Positions 1 through 7,225 of a DNA stretch of 7,421 nt are shown piece by piece. The stretch is from Nitrosomonadales bacterium (lineage in GTDB: Bacteria > Pseudomonadota > Gammaproteobacteria > Burkholderiales > Sulfuricellaceae), in NCBI GenBank assembly GCA_003104895.1, contig PQAG01000105.1:1-7421 (forward strand), read 5' to 3'. Positions within the stretch are counted from its first letter, which is position 1. Each line of letters opens with the position of its first letter. The notes below the pieces were generated by a model. The model was not told the origin of the DNA. It was given only the letters and a program-made list of their open reading frames with translations, and did no database searches. A program made the translations under genes and the position numbers.

Positions 1-339
1 GAAGTGCTGCCCTATTACGCTGGCGACACCCTGGCGGCACGCGATGTTGCGGCCAACGATTTCAAGTACTGGGAGCTGATGCGGCGCGCCTGCGAGCGCG
101 GCATCAAGATCTTCGACTACGGCCGCAGCAAGCGCGGCACCGGGCCATTCGACTTCAAGAAGAACTGGGGGTTCGAGCCGCAGCCCTTGTACTACGAATA
201 CCAGCTCCACCGCGCCAAGGCGGTGCCCGATCACAACCCGCTTAACCCGAAATATCAGCTGTTCATCAAGGCATGGCAAAGGCTCCCCCTGCCGCTGGCC
301 AACTTCATCGGCCCGCACATCGTGAAGAACCTGGGATAG
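1..339 (+). CDS. FemAB-like XrtA/PEP-CTERM system-associated protein, C-terminal part (5' truncated)
   Basis: Only the last 112 codons are present. The reading frame is open from base 1 and the true start lies upstream; the GTG at position 4 is an internal valine codon. The visible segment is typical of the second GNAT-like half of FemAB-type proteins found beside exosortase A. It shows the segment DFKYWELMRRACERG, then FDYGRSK and GTGPFDFKKNWGFEPQPLYYEY, the substrate-side core of the fold. FemAB enzymes transfer aminoacyl groups to peptidoglycan precursors, but for the XrtA-associated subgroup the donor and acceptor are not established; a role in modifying the EPS or its precursor is inferred. 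From memory the family is roughly 340 to 350 residues, so about two thirds is missing. The stop codon is 4 bases before the next start, which suggests co-translation. Family assignment is by recognition of the sequence pattern, without a database search. Confidence 0.85.
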   Translation, partial: EVLPYYAGDTLAARDVAANDFKYWELMRRACERGIKIFDYGRSKRGTGPFDFKKNWGFEPQPLYYEYQLHRAKAVPDHNPLNPKYQLFIKAWQRLPLPLANFIGPHIVKNLG

Positions 340-343
340 GGCA

Positions 344-1603
344 ATGACTGAAGAATTGTTATACCTTGCCCACCGCATCCCTTATCCGCCCAACAAGGGC
401 GACAAGATCCGCTCATTCCATCTGCTCAGACATCTAAGCCAGCGCTACCGGGTCCATCTTGGGACTTTTGTGGATGACGAGGCTGACTGGCAGCACGTGG
501 ATGCTGCTAAAGCCCTTTGCGGGGAAAGCCACTTCGCCCGGCTCAATCCCGCCACTGCGCGTTTGCGCAGCCTGTCCGGCCTCTTGACCGGCCAGGCGCT
601 GACACTGCCCTATTACCATAATGCCGGCCTGCAGCATTGGGTGAACGATCTGCTTGCCAGCCATCCGGTCAGGCGCATCCTGGTTTTTTCATCGGCCATG
701 GCCCAGTATGTAAGACAGGCTGATGACTTGCGGCGCGTCATCGATTTTGTCGATATTGATTCCGACAAATGGCGGCAGTATGCGGAAAGCAAACGCTGGC
801 CGCTGTCGTGGCTCTACCGGCGGGAAGGAAAACTGCTGCTGCGCTATGAGCGTGAAGTAGCCGGAAAATTCGACGCATCGTTGTTCGTTTCACGGGAGGA
901 GGCGGAGCTGTTCAAGCAATTTGCCCCGGAAAGCGCTCACAAAACCAGCTACTTCAGCAATGGGGTGGACAGCGGCTATTTTTCTCCCGGGCGCGAATAT
1001 CCCGATCCTTACCCCGAAGGCGAACAAGTCCTGGTATTCACCGGCGCCATGGACTACTGGCCGAATGTGGACGCAGTGCGCTGGTTTGCTGCGGAAATAT
1101 TTCCCGCAGTCCATGCAGCGCACCCCCAGACCCGCTTTTACATCGTCGGCTCCCGCCCGGCCTCCGTTGTTCGTGAATTGGCGCGATTGCCCGGGGTCAC
1201 GGTAACCGGCGCAGTAGAGGATATCAGGCCCTACCTTGCTCACGCCCGGCTCGCGGTCGCGCCCTTGCGTATTGCGAGAGGCTTGCAGAACAAGGTGCTG
1301 GAAGCCATGTCCATGGCAAAAACCGTGCTCGCTTCTCCCCAGGCAGCAGAGGGAATTCAGGCCGTTCAGGGCAATGAACTGCATGTTGCCGCCAACGCCG
1401 AGGAATTTGAGCAGAAAATTGTGACGCTGCTGGCAGAAAAGACGTGCGGCCAGATGGGTAGCGCTGCGCGGGCCCGGATTCTGGCTGATTATGACTGGGA
1501 CAGCAGCCTGGCGCAGGTGGATGCATTGCTCGAAGAAATACCGGAATCATGGGCATTGCACGAGTCAAACCGCACCAGGCCCCTCAGGGAAAAACAAGCA
1601 TGA
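344..1603 (+). CDS. GT4-type glycosyltransferase, TIGR03087-like (XrtA/PEP-CTERM system)
   Basis: A 419-residue protein with the two-lobed GT-B layout of GT4 glycosyltransferases, predicted to add a sugar to the lipid-linked EPS repeat unit at the cytoplasmic membrane face. The N-terminal lobe opens with LYLAHRIPYPPNKGDKIRSF (residues 6-25), a hallmark opening of the TIGR03087 XrtA-associated family. The linker holds SNGVDSGYFSP, and the C-terminal nucleotide-sugar lobe begins near VLVFTGAMDYWPNVDAV. The donor-site region reads PLRIARGLQNKVLEAMSMAK. Glu320 matches the second Glu of the EX7E motif, but the first position is Arg312, so the motif is only half conserved. I believe this is common in the family, but it was not checked. 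The ATG start lies 4 bases after the preceding stop, with GGGA at 333-336 as a modest ribosome binding site. The stop overlaps the xrtA start as ATGA. Donor and acceptor sugars cannot be read from the sequence. Confidence 0.9.
   Translation: MTEELLYLAHRIPYPPNKGDKIRSFHLLRHLSQRYRVHLGTFVDDEADWQHVDAAKALCGESHFARLNPATARLRSLSGLLTGQALTLPYYHNAGLQHWVNDLLASHPVRRILVFSSAMAQYVRQADDLRRVIDFVDIDSDKWRQYAESKRWPLSWLYRREGKLLLRYEREVAGKFDASLFVSREEAELFKQFAPESAHKTSYFSNGVDSGYFSPGREYPDPYPEGEQVLVFTGAMDYWPNVDAVRWFAAEIFPAVHAAHPQTRFYIVGSRPASVVRELARLPGVTVTGAVEDIRPYLAHARLAVAPLRIARGLQNKVLEAMSMAKTVLASPQAAEGIQAVQGNELHVAANAEEFEQKIVTLLAEKTCGQMGSAARARILADYDWDSSLAQVDALLEEIPESWALHESNRTRPLREKQA
1586..1590 (+). promoter_or_regulatory. 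Ribosome binding site that decides the xrtA start
   Basis: AGGGA followed by an A-rich run sits 9 bases before the ATG at 1600. The alternative in-frame ATG at 1549 has no comparably placed purine-rich site, and starting there would add 17 polar residues and a long overlap with the upstream gene. This favours the start at 1600. Confidence 0.65.
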
Positions 1604-3171
1604 AGAAAACCGATCCCCAGGCGATAACAACCACCCCCGCCCACTTTGCCAGGCCCGAATCGCCATGGATGACGGCAACGATCCTTGCGCTTGCCGCCAT
1701 TGCGGCCATGCTTGCCATTTACCAGCAGACCGTGTTGTCCACTATTGCCATCTGGGAGCGATCCGAGACATTTGCGCATGGTTTCCTTATTGTTCCCATC
1801 AGCCTCTATCTCATATGGACGCGCCGCAAGTCACTCGCAGGAATCTCGCCGCGCCCGGATTTTCGCGGCCTGGCGGTCCTGGCAGGATTGGGGTTCGGCT
1901 GGCTTTTATCTGATGCCGGAAGTGTGCTGGTCGTCGCCCAATACTGCCTGGTGGCCATGATCCCGGTGGCAGTCTGGACCCTTCTTGGCGCACAGGTAGC
2001 GCGTGCGATTGCATTTCCCCTCGGCTTCCTGTTTTTTGCAGTCCCGGCCGGCGAGTTCCTGATCCCGCACATGATGAATTTCACCGCCGACTTTGTCGTG
2101 GCTGCCCTGCAATTGACCGGCATCCCGGTTTATCGCGAGGGGACCTTTTTCACCATACCCAGCGGGCAGTGGTCCGTAGTGGAAGGCTGCAGCGGGCTGC
2201 GCTATCTCATCGCCTCGGTCACCCTGGGCAGCCTTTATGCCTATTTGACCTACCGCAGCACGAAACGCAGGCTGATTTTTGCCGCCCTGTCGCTGGTTGT
2301 CCCCGTGCTTGCAAACGGCTTGCGCGCCTACATGATCGTGATGATCGCCCATTTGAGCGACATGAAACTTGCATTGGGCGTCGACCATCTCATTTATGGC
2401 TGGGTGTTTTTTGGCATCGTCATGATGCTGCTTTTCCTGATTGGCGCCTATTGGCGGGAGGATCTGGGCGAAAGCAGCAGCGCCGGAGTGCCTGTAAACA
2501 GGGCTGGGACGGCGGCACCAGCCCGTACTTTTTTCGTGGCGGGCATTGCCTTCATCACCGTTGCCGCTTTGTGGCCAGCCTACGCCACGTATCTGGACAG
2601 CCGCCCGTTCAAGACCAGGGGGCTGGCGATCCAGTTGCCGGATTCAGTCAACGGATGGATCAAACAGGAAAATCCGCTTTCGGACTGGCAACCCCATTAC
2701 GTAGGCCCTGATGCATACACCATGCAAACCTACCGGAAGAATGGCATGGCCGTCAGCGTGTATGTAGGCTACTACCGCACCCAACGCCAGGGTGCCGAAC
2801 TGATCAATTCCCAGAACTATATGGTCATGCAAAAGCATCCGGTATGGAGCAATGTAGGGGAAACCCGGCGCGTCGTTTCCCTGCGCGGCGAAAAAGAAAC
2901 CATCCAGCAGTCCTTGCTGCGTGCGCCCGGCAAACGCCTGCTTGTCTGGAGCTGGAACAGCCTGGCAAGCATTTTTACCGTCAACCCCTATCTGGCAAAG
3001 CTGCTTCTGGCAAAGGCCCGGATACTCGGGCAGCACGACGATGGCGCGGCAATCATTATCGGCTCGCCCTATGAAGACACCCCGGAACCGGCGGAATTGG
3101 CTTTGAATGAATTTATCCAGGACGCGCTTCCGGCCATCCAGGAAAGCATAGTCCATGTCTCGCGGCAGTAA
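1600..3171 (+). CDS. xrtA: Exosortase A with fused C-terminal EpsI domain
   Basis: A 523-residue integral inner-membrane protein, predicted to recognise and cleave C-terminal PEP-CTERM sorting signals, a Gram-negative counterpart of sortase. Residues 23 to about 285 carry some eight hydrophobic segments. The three residues considered catalytic in exosortases are present: Cys197 in VEGCSGLRY, Arg242 in NGLRAYMI and His263 in GVDHLIYGW. A linker with low hydrophobicity follows YWRED (from residue 284). A further membrane segment then starts near residue 311, and an EpsI-type domain covers about residues 330 to 515, including VSVYVGYYRTQRQGAELIN. The core-plus-EpsI fusion is typical of the XrtA subtype linked to EPS loci. 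I chose the ATG at 1600, inside the upstream stop as ATGA, over the in-frame ATG at 1549, because it has a better ribosome binding site and gives a natural MKK start. The EpsI part is of unknown biochemical function; a role in EPS assembly is inferred. No substrate gene is seen nearby. Confidence 0.95.
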   Translation: MKKTDPQAITTTPAHFARPESPWMTATILALAAIAAMLAIYQQTVLSTIAIWERSETFAHGFLIVPISLYLIWTRRKSLAGISPRPDFRGLAVLAGLGFGWLLSDAGSVLVVAQYCLVAMIPVAVWTLLGAQVARAIAFPLGFLFFAVPAGEFLIPHMMNFTADFVVAALQLTGIPVYREGTFFTIPSGQWSVVEGCSGLRYLIASVTLGSLYAYLTYRSTKRRLIFAALSLVVPVLANGLRAYMIVMIAHLSDMKLALGVDHLIYGWVFFGIVMMLLFLIGAYWREDLGESSSAGVPVNRAGTAAPARTFFVAGIAFITVAALWPAYATYLDSRPFKTRGLAIQLPDSVNGWIKQENPLSDWQPHYVGPDAYTMQTYRKNGMAVSVYVGYYRTQRQGAELINSQNYMVMQKHPVWSNVGETRRVVSLRGEKETIQQSLLRAPGKRLLVWSWNSLASIFTVNPYLAKLLLAKARILGQHDDGAAIIIGSPYEDTPEPAELALNEFIQDALPAIQESIVHVSRQ

Positions 3172-3179
3172 GCGGCAAT

Positions 3180-4349
3180 ATGATGACGAAGCATGAAATC
3201 CCTCTGATCGCCCATATCGTTCACCATTTCAGGGTCGGCGGCATGGAAAATGGCATGGTCAATCTGATCAGCCACATGCCGGAAGAGCGTTTCCGCCATG
3301 TGGTGATCTGCCTGGATGACTACACTGACTTCAGGGCGCGCATCCGGCGCAGCGATGTGGATTTTTATGCGCTGGCCAAACCGGCCGGCCGGGATGTTTC
3401 GTGGTATTTCCGCCTGTGGCGGCTGTTGCGCGCCCTTTCCCCGGATATCGTGCACACCCGCAACCTGTCCGCGATCGAGGGCCAGTTTGTCGCAGCGGCT
3501 GCCGGCATTCGCGCCAGAATCCATGGGGAACATGGCCGCGATGTATTCGATTTGCATGGCAAGAATCGCAAATATAATTTGCTGCGCAAACTGGCGCGCC
3601 CTTTCGTTGGGCACTATATCGCCGTGAGCCGGGATCTGGAGCAATGGCTGATAGGCACGGTCGGCGTCGCGCCGCAACGGGTGAGCCAGATTTACAACGG
3701 CGTCGACAGTGCTCTTTTCCACCCCCGGGAAGGTGCGCGGAATATTGGCCCGGCCGGATTCGCAGCAGAGGATGCCCTGGTGATAGGCAGTGTAGGCAGG
3801 ATGGCGGAGGTGAAGGATTATCCCAGTCTGGTGCGCGCATTCATCAGGCTGCTGGAAATCGAACCCGCTGCCCGCCAGCGGGCACGGCTGGTGATCATTG
3901 GCGAAGGCATCGCGCGCGAAACTTGCCTGAACCTGCTCAGGGATGCCAACGCGGAGCAGCTCGCCTGGCTTCCCGGCGAACGCAAGGACGTGCCGGAACT
4001 CATGCGCAATATAGATCTGTTCGTGCTGCCCTCCCTGGGGGAGGGCATTTCAAACACCATTCTGGAAGCGATGTCCTGCGGCTTGCCGGTTGTTGCCACT
4101 CGGGTCGGCGGAAATCCGGAACTGGTGGAAAACGCGCATACCGGCATGCTGGTGCCTGTGTCGGATCCGGAATCTCTGGCACAATCTTTGCTGAAATATT
4201 TTCGCAATGAAAACATGCTTCATTTGCACGGCCAGGCCAGCAGGGCCAGGATTGAATCACAGTTCAGCATGCAGGCCATGGTCCGGGGCTATCTCTCCGC
4301 CTATGAGAGCGTGCTCCCTCGATCCATCGCTGGAAATGCAGATAACTAA
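3180..4349 (+). CDS. GT4-type glycosyltransferase, TIGR03088-like (XrtA/PEP-CTERM system)
   Basis: A 389-residue retaining-type GT4 (GT-B fold) glycosyltransferase, predicted to act in the cytoplasm on the growing EPS repeat unit. The acceptor lobe starts with IAHIVHHFRVGGMENGMVNL, where the glycine-rich loop is typical of the family, and continues through VHTRNLSAIEGQF and HGEHGRDVFD. The inter-lobe region has AVSRDLEQWL and IYNGVDSALFHP. The donor lobe contains VIGSVGRMAEVKDY and a complete EX7E motif, Glu288 and Glu296, in GEGISNTILEAMSCGLPVVA, followed by TRVGGNPELVE. Length and motif order match the TIGR03088 XrtA-associated family by recognition. The gene follows the xrtA stop by 8 bases. 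Two adjacent ATG codons at 3180 and 3183 are both possible starts, and the ribosome binding site is weak, so translation may depend on coupling with xrtA. Sugar specificity cannot be deduced. Confidence 0.92.
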   Translation: MMTKHEIPLIAHIVHHFRVGGMENGMVNLISHMPEERFRHVVICLDDYTDFRARIRRSDVDFYALAKPAGRDVSWYFRLWRLLRALSPDIVHTRNLSAIEGQFVAAAAGIRARIHGEHGRDVFDLHGKNRKYNLLRKLARPFVGHYIAVSRDLEQWLIGTVGVAPQRVSQIYNGVDSALFHPREGARNIGPAGFAAEDALVIGSVGRMAEVKDYPSLVRAFIRLLEIEPAARQRARLVIIGEGIARETCLNLLRDANAEQLAWLPGERKDVPELMRNIDLFVLPSLGEGISNTILEAMSCGLPVVATRVGGNPELVENAHTGMLVPVSDPESLAQSLLKYFRNENMLHLHGQASRARIESQFSMQAMVRGYLSAYESVLPRSIAGNADN

Positions 4350-4358
4350 GGGCTCGTC

Positions 4359-6287
4359 ATGTGCGGCATCGTTGGCATTTTTGATCTAAAAGCGCAGCGC
4401 GAAATCGACCAGCAAGTGCTGGCGCGCATGAACCAGACCCAGTTCCACCGCGGGCCGGACGAGGGCGGGCTGCATGCCGAGCCAGGCATTGGCTTGGGCC
4501 ACCGGCGGCTTTCCATCATCGACCTGTCGAGCGGGCATCAGCCCCTGTTCAACGAGGATGGCAGCGTGGTCGTCGTCTTTAACGGAGAAATCTACAACTT
4601 TGTCGAACTGATGCCGGAATTGCAGCAACTTGGCCACACCTTCCGGACCCACTGCGACACCGAAGTCATCGTCCATGCCTGGGAGGAATGGGGCGAAGCC
4701 TGCGTGGAACGCTTTCGCGGCATGTTTGCCTTTGCCCTGTGGGACTGCAACAGGGAAACCCTGTTTCTCGCCCGCGACCGCCTGGGCATCAAACCCCTCT
4801 ATTACGGCACCTTGCCCGACGGCACCTTCCTGTTCGGCTCGGAGCTCAAGTCATTGCTGGCTTACCCCGGCTTCCCGCGCAAAATGGACGATTGCGCGGT
4901 GGAAGAATACTTTGCCTATGGTTACGTGCCGGAACCGCGCACGATTTTCAACGGGGCCAAAAAGCTTCCCCCGGCTCATACCCTGACGCTCAGGCGGGGA
5001 CAAGCCATGCCGCTCCCCAGGGAATACTGGGATGTGCCTTTTACCCCCCACGGCCCCATCACGGAACAGGAAGCACAGGAAGAGCTCATCACCCGCCTGC
5101 GCGAGGCGGTGCGCATCCGGCTGGTGGCCGAAGTGCCGCTGGGCGCTTTTCTTTCCGGGGGCGTGGACTCGAGCGCCGTCGTTGCCATGATGGCAGGCCT
5201 GATGAACGAACCCGTCAACACCTGTTCCATTTCCTTTGGCGACCCCGCTTTCAACGAAGCCGCCTTCGCGCAACAGGTGGCGGACCGCTACCACACCCGC
5301 CACTACGTGGAACAGGTGGAATCCGACGACTATGATCTGATCGACAAATTGGCAGAACTCTACGACGAACCGTTTGCCGACAGTTCCGCCATTCCCACCT
5401 ACCGGGTCTGCGAGCTGGCGAAAAAGCGCGTGACGGTGGCGCTCTCGGGCGACGGGGGGGACGAAAACCTCGCCGGTTACCGGCGCTACCGCTACCACCT
5501 GTATGAAGAACGCTTGCGCTCCATGCTGCCGCTGGGCATACGCAAACCATTATTCGGCCTGCTCGGCACCGTCTATCCCAAGGCCGACTGGGCGCCGAAA
5601 GTGTTCCGCGCCAAATCCACCTTTGAAGCGCTGGCGCGCGACCCCGTCGAGGGCTACTTCCACAGCGTGTCGGTCATGGGCGACAAATTAAGGGACAGGC
5701 TGTTCAGCCGCCCCTTCAAGCTGCGCCTGCAAGGGCATCGCGCGGTCGATGTGATGCGCCGCCATGCAGAGCGCGCCCCTTCCGATGACCCGCTTTCCCG
5801 CGTGCAATACCTGGACATCAAGACCTATCTGGCAGGAGATATCCTCACCAAGGTGGACCGCGCCAGCATGGCCCACGCCCTGGAAGTGCGGGTCCCCATT
5901 CTGGACCACAAGCTGGTGGAGTGGATGTCGGGCCTGCCATCCTCCTACAAGCTGCACGGGCAGGAAGGCAAGTACATTTTCAAGAAGGCGCTGGAACCCT
6001 ACCTTCCCGAGGACATCCTGTACCGGCCCAAGATGGGGTTCTCCGTTCCCCTCGCAAGCTGGTTCCGCGGGCCGCTCCGGCAACGGGTACGGGATGCCGT
6101 CCTGGGCGAAACGCTGGCCTCCACCGGCATATTTGACATGGCCTTCCTGCGCGAGATGGTGGACCAGCACCAGTCCGGCTTGCGCGACTACAGCGCATCG
6201 CTGTGGACGATCCTGATGTTTGAAGCGTTCCTGCGCAAGGTGTTTCATGTGCAGGCGCCCCCTCGCAGCGAAACGGGGAGCGCATAG
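4359..6287 (+). CDS. Asparagine-synthase-like glutamine amidotransferase, XrtA/PEP-CTERM system type
   Basis: A 642-residue two-domain enzyme of the AsnB type. Residues 1 to about 215 form a class II glutamine amidotransferase domain: Cys2 is the catalytic N-terminal nucleophile after Met removal, with HRGPDEGG near residue 30, Arg50 in HRRLSIID, FNGEIYN at 74-80 and Asp100 in CDTEVI as glutamine-binding elements. The rest is an ATP-pyrophosphatase synthetase domain with the PP-loop LSGGVDSSAV at 265-274, SGDGGDE at 363-369 and the late segment LTKVDRASMAHALEVRVPIL. All expected catalytic elements for releasing ammonia from glutamine and adenylating a carboxylate are visible, so the protein should be active. 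Its place in an XrtA operon argues against ordinary asparagine synthesis. Amidation of a uronic acid or other carboxylate in the EPS pathway is a plausible inference. The start is preceded by AAGGG at 4348-4352 with a 6-base spacer, overlapping the upstream stop. A run of seven G at 5454-5460 lies inside the frame without breaking it. Confidence 0.93.
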   Translation: MCGIVGIFDLKAQREIDQQVLARMNQTQFHRGPDEGGLHAEPGIGLGHRRLSIIDLSSGHQPLFNEDGSVVVVFNGEIYNFVELMPELQQLGHTFRTHCDTEVIVHAWEEWGEACVERFRGMFAFALWDCNRETLFLARDRLGIKPLYYGTLPDGTFLFGSELKSLLAYPGFPRKMDDCAVEEYFAYGYVPEPRTIFNGAKKLPPAHTLTLRRGQAMPLPREYWDVPFTPHGPITEQEAQEELITRLREAVRIRLVAEVPLGAFLSGGVDSSAVVAMMAGLMNEPVNTCSISFGDPAFNEAAFAQQVADRYHTRHYVEQVESDDYDLIDKLAELYDEPFADSSAIPTYRVCELAKKRVTVALSGDGGDENLAGYRRYRYHLYEERLRSMLPLGIRKPLFGLLGTVYPKADWAPKVFRAKSTFEALARDPVEGYFHSVSVMGDKLRDRLFSRPFKLRLQGHRAVDVMRRHAERAPSDDPLSRVQYLDIKTYLAGDILTKVDRASMAHALEVRVPILDHKLVEWMSGLPSSYKLHGQEGKYIFKKALEPYLPEDILYRPKMGFSVPLASWFRGPLRQRVRDAVLGETLASTGIFDMAFLREMVDQHQSGLRDYSASLWTILMFEAFLRKVFHVQAPPRSETGSA

Positions 6288-6289
6288 CC

Positions 6290-7225
6290 ATGTACGGGCA
6301 GCATCCGCTTGCGGACACCAGGCGCATCGTTCACGCCATGCTGACGGATCAGGTCGCCCATTTCGCCCCTCGCCTGTACATCAAGCTTACCGGCCAGACC
6401 GGCAGGGGCGCTTCGCAAGAATCTGCGCAGCAAATTGCGGATTACTTCAGACACTGTTTTGACGAATATTTCCAGGTCCTTGGCATCGAGCCCGGCCAGA
6501 TCTGCAGCTATCTTGCAGGCAAGCGCATACTCGAATACGGGCCGGGAGACGTGCCCGGTGTCGCATTGCTGATGATCGCGCATGGTGCCAGCAGCGTGGT
6601 GTGCGTTGACCGTTTCCCCATGGTGTCCATCTCGGGCCTCAATGCCGAGGTGCTTGGCCATCTGATGGAAGGCCTGGACGGAGAAGCAAAAGCGCGTGCC
6701 GCATCCTGCTTCCTGAAACAGGGCGACCCGGCATCGGGCTTATGCGAACAGCGCATCCGCTACCTGGTTAAACCAGGCGGCCTGTCCGGCCTCAGCAATG
6801 CCGCCGACCTCATCGTTTCCCGTGCCGTGCTGGAACATGTCAACGACCTCCATGCCACCTTCGCCGACATGCGCAGCGCGCTTTGCGAAACCGGCGTAGC
6901 AATCCATCAGGTGGATCTCAAGAGCCACGGCCTGCACCGCAGCAATCCGCTGGATTTTCTGACCTGGCCGGAACACTGGTGGTCATGGATGTATGGGCAC
7001 AAGGGCATGCCCAACCGCTGGCGGGTGAACCGCTATCGCGAAGCGCTGCAGGAAAACAGCTTGCGGACCCTATTGCTGAAACCGACGGCTCTGGCCGAAC
7101 AGCGCGATATTGAGGATGTTCGCCCTTATCTGGCAGAGCCATTTCGTGCCGTTTCGGACAGCGATTTATCCTGGCTGGGCTTCTGGCTGGTTTGCGACAA
7201 AACAACTCAAGCACAAGGCGAATGA
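6290..7225 (+). CDS. Class I SAM-dependent methyltransferase, probable EPS-modifying
   Basis: A 311-residue soluble protein. A Rossmann-type SAM-binding motif I is seen as ILEYGPGDVPG (residues 80-90), followed by an acidic motif II residue, Asp107 in VVCVDRF. The post-motif segment LIVSRAVLEHVNDL (174-187) is typical of small-molecule methyltransferases such as the Methyltransf_11/23 groups. Residues 1 to 75 form an N-terminal extension before the SAM domain. The C-terminal third is rich in Trp and His, with WPEHWWSWMYGHKGMPNRW near 226-244, and may form the acceptor site. The target is unknown. O-methylation of a sugar in the EPS repeat unit is inferred only from the operon context; a lipid or protein target is possible. 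The start has GGGGAG at 6275-6280 with a 9-base spacer and lies 2 bases after the preceding stop. The stop overlaps the next start by one base. I do not recognise it as a fixed member of the XrtA core set. Confidence 0.85.
   Translation: MYGQHPLADTRRIVHAMLTDQVAHFAPRLYIKLTGQTGRGASQESAQQIADYFRHCFDEYFQVLGIEPGQICSYLAGKRILEYGPGDVPGVALLMIAHGASSVVCVDRFPMVSISGLNAEVLGHLMEGLDGEAKARAASCFLKQGDPASGLCEQRIRYLVKPGGLSGLSNAADLIVSRAVLEHVNDLHATFADMRSALCETGVAIHQVDLKSHGLHRSNPLDFLTWPEHWWSWMYGHKGMPNRWRVNRYREALQENSLRTLLLKPTALAEQRDIEDVRPYLAEPFRAVSDSDLSWLGFWLVCDKTTQAQGE
7215..7218 (+). promoter_or_regulatory. Ribosome binding site that decides the start of the last gene
   Basis: AAGG lies 6 bases before the ATG at 7225 but only 3 bases before the in-frame ATG at 7222. 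The spacing favours 7225, which also gives the usual family opening MRILH. Confidence 0.5.

Noticed and set aside
1549..1599. Upstream in-frame ATG giving exosortase A 17 extra N-terminal residues
   Set aside because: The extra residues are polar and unlike a membrane protein start, the ribosome binding site is poor, and the overlap with the upstream gene would be 55 bases. The ATG at 1600 has a well-placed AGGGA and an ATGA overlap.
3069..3722. Long minus-strand open frame (217 codons) across the xrtA end and the second glycosyltransferase
   Set aside because: It spans two well-supported + strand genes and their junction, and its translation has no recognisable family features. Explained as codon-bias shadow.
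3864..3882. GC-rich hairpin with a 7-bp stem (CCCGCTG / CAGCGGG) and 5-base loop
   Set aside because: No T-tract follows, and it is inside the second glycosyltransferase, whose frame continues for over 460 bases. Not a terminator.
5454..5460. Run of seven G, a possible slippage or phase-variation site
   Set aside because: The frame is intact through the SGDGGDE motif, which itself requires the GGN-GGN codons. A run of seven is short and alone is weak evidence for programmed slippage.
4851..5498. Long open frame (215 codons) on the minus strand, antisense to the amidotransferase
   Set aside because: A shadow of a strongly conserved GC-rich gene. The translation shows no recognisable domain and the + strand frame carries all the catalytic motifs.
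6763..6777. Perfect 15-base palindrome: 7-base arms (CCTGGTT / AACCAGG) around one central A, operator-like
   Set aside because: It lies in the middle of the methyltransferase coding sequence, encodes normal codons, is single in the window and is not near a gene start. Chance occurrence in coding DNA is sufficient.
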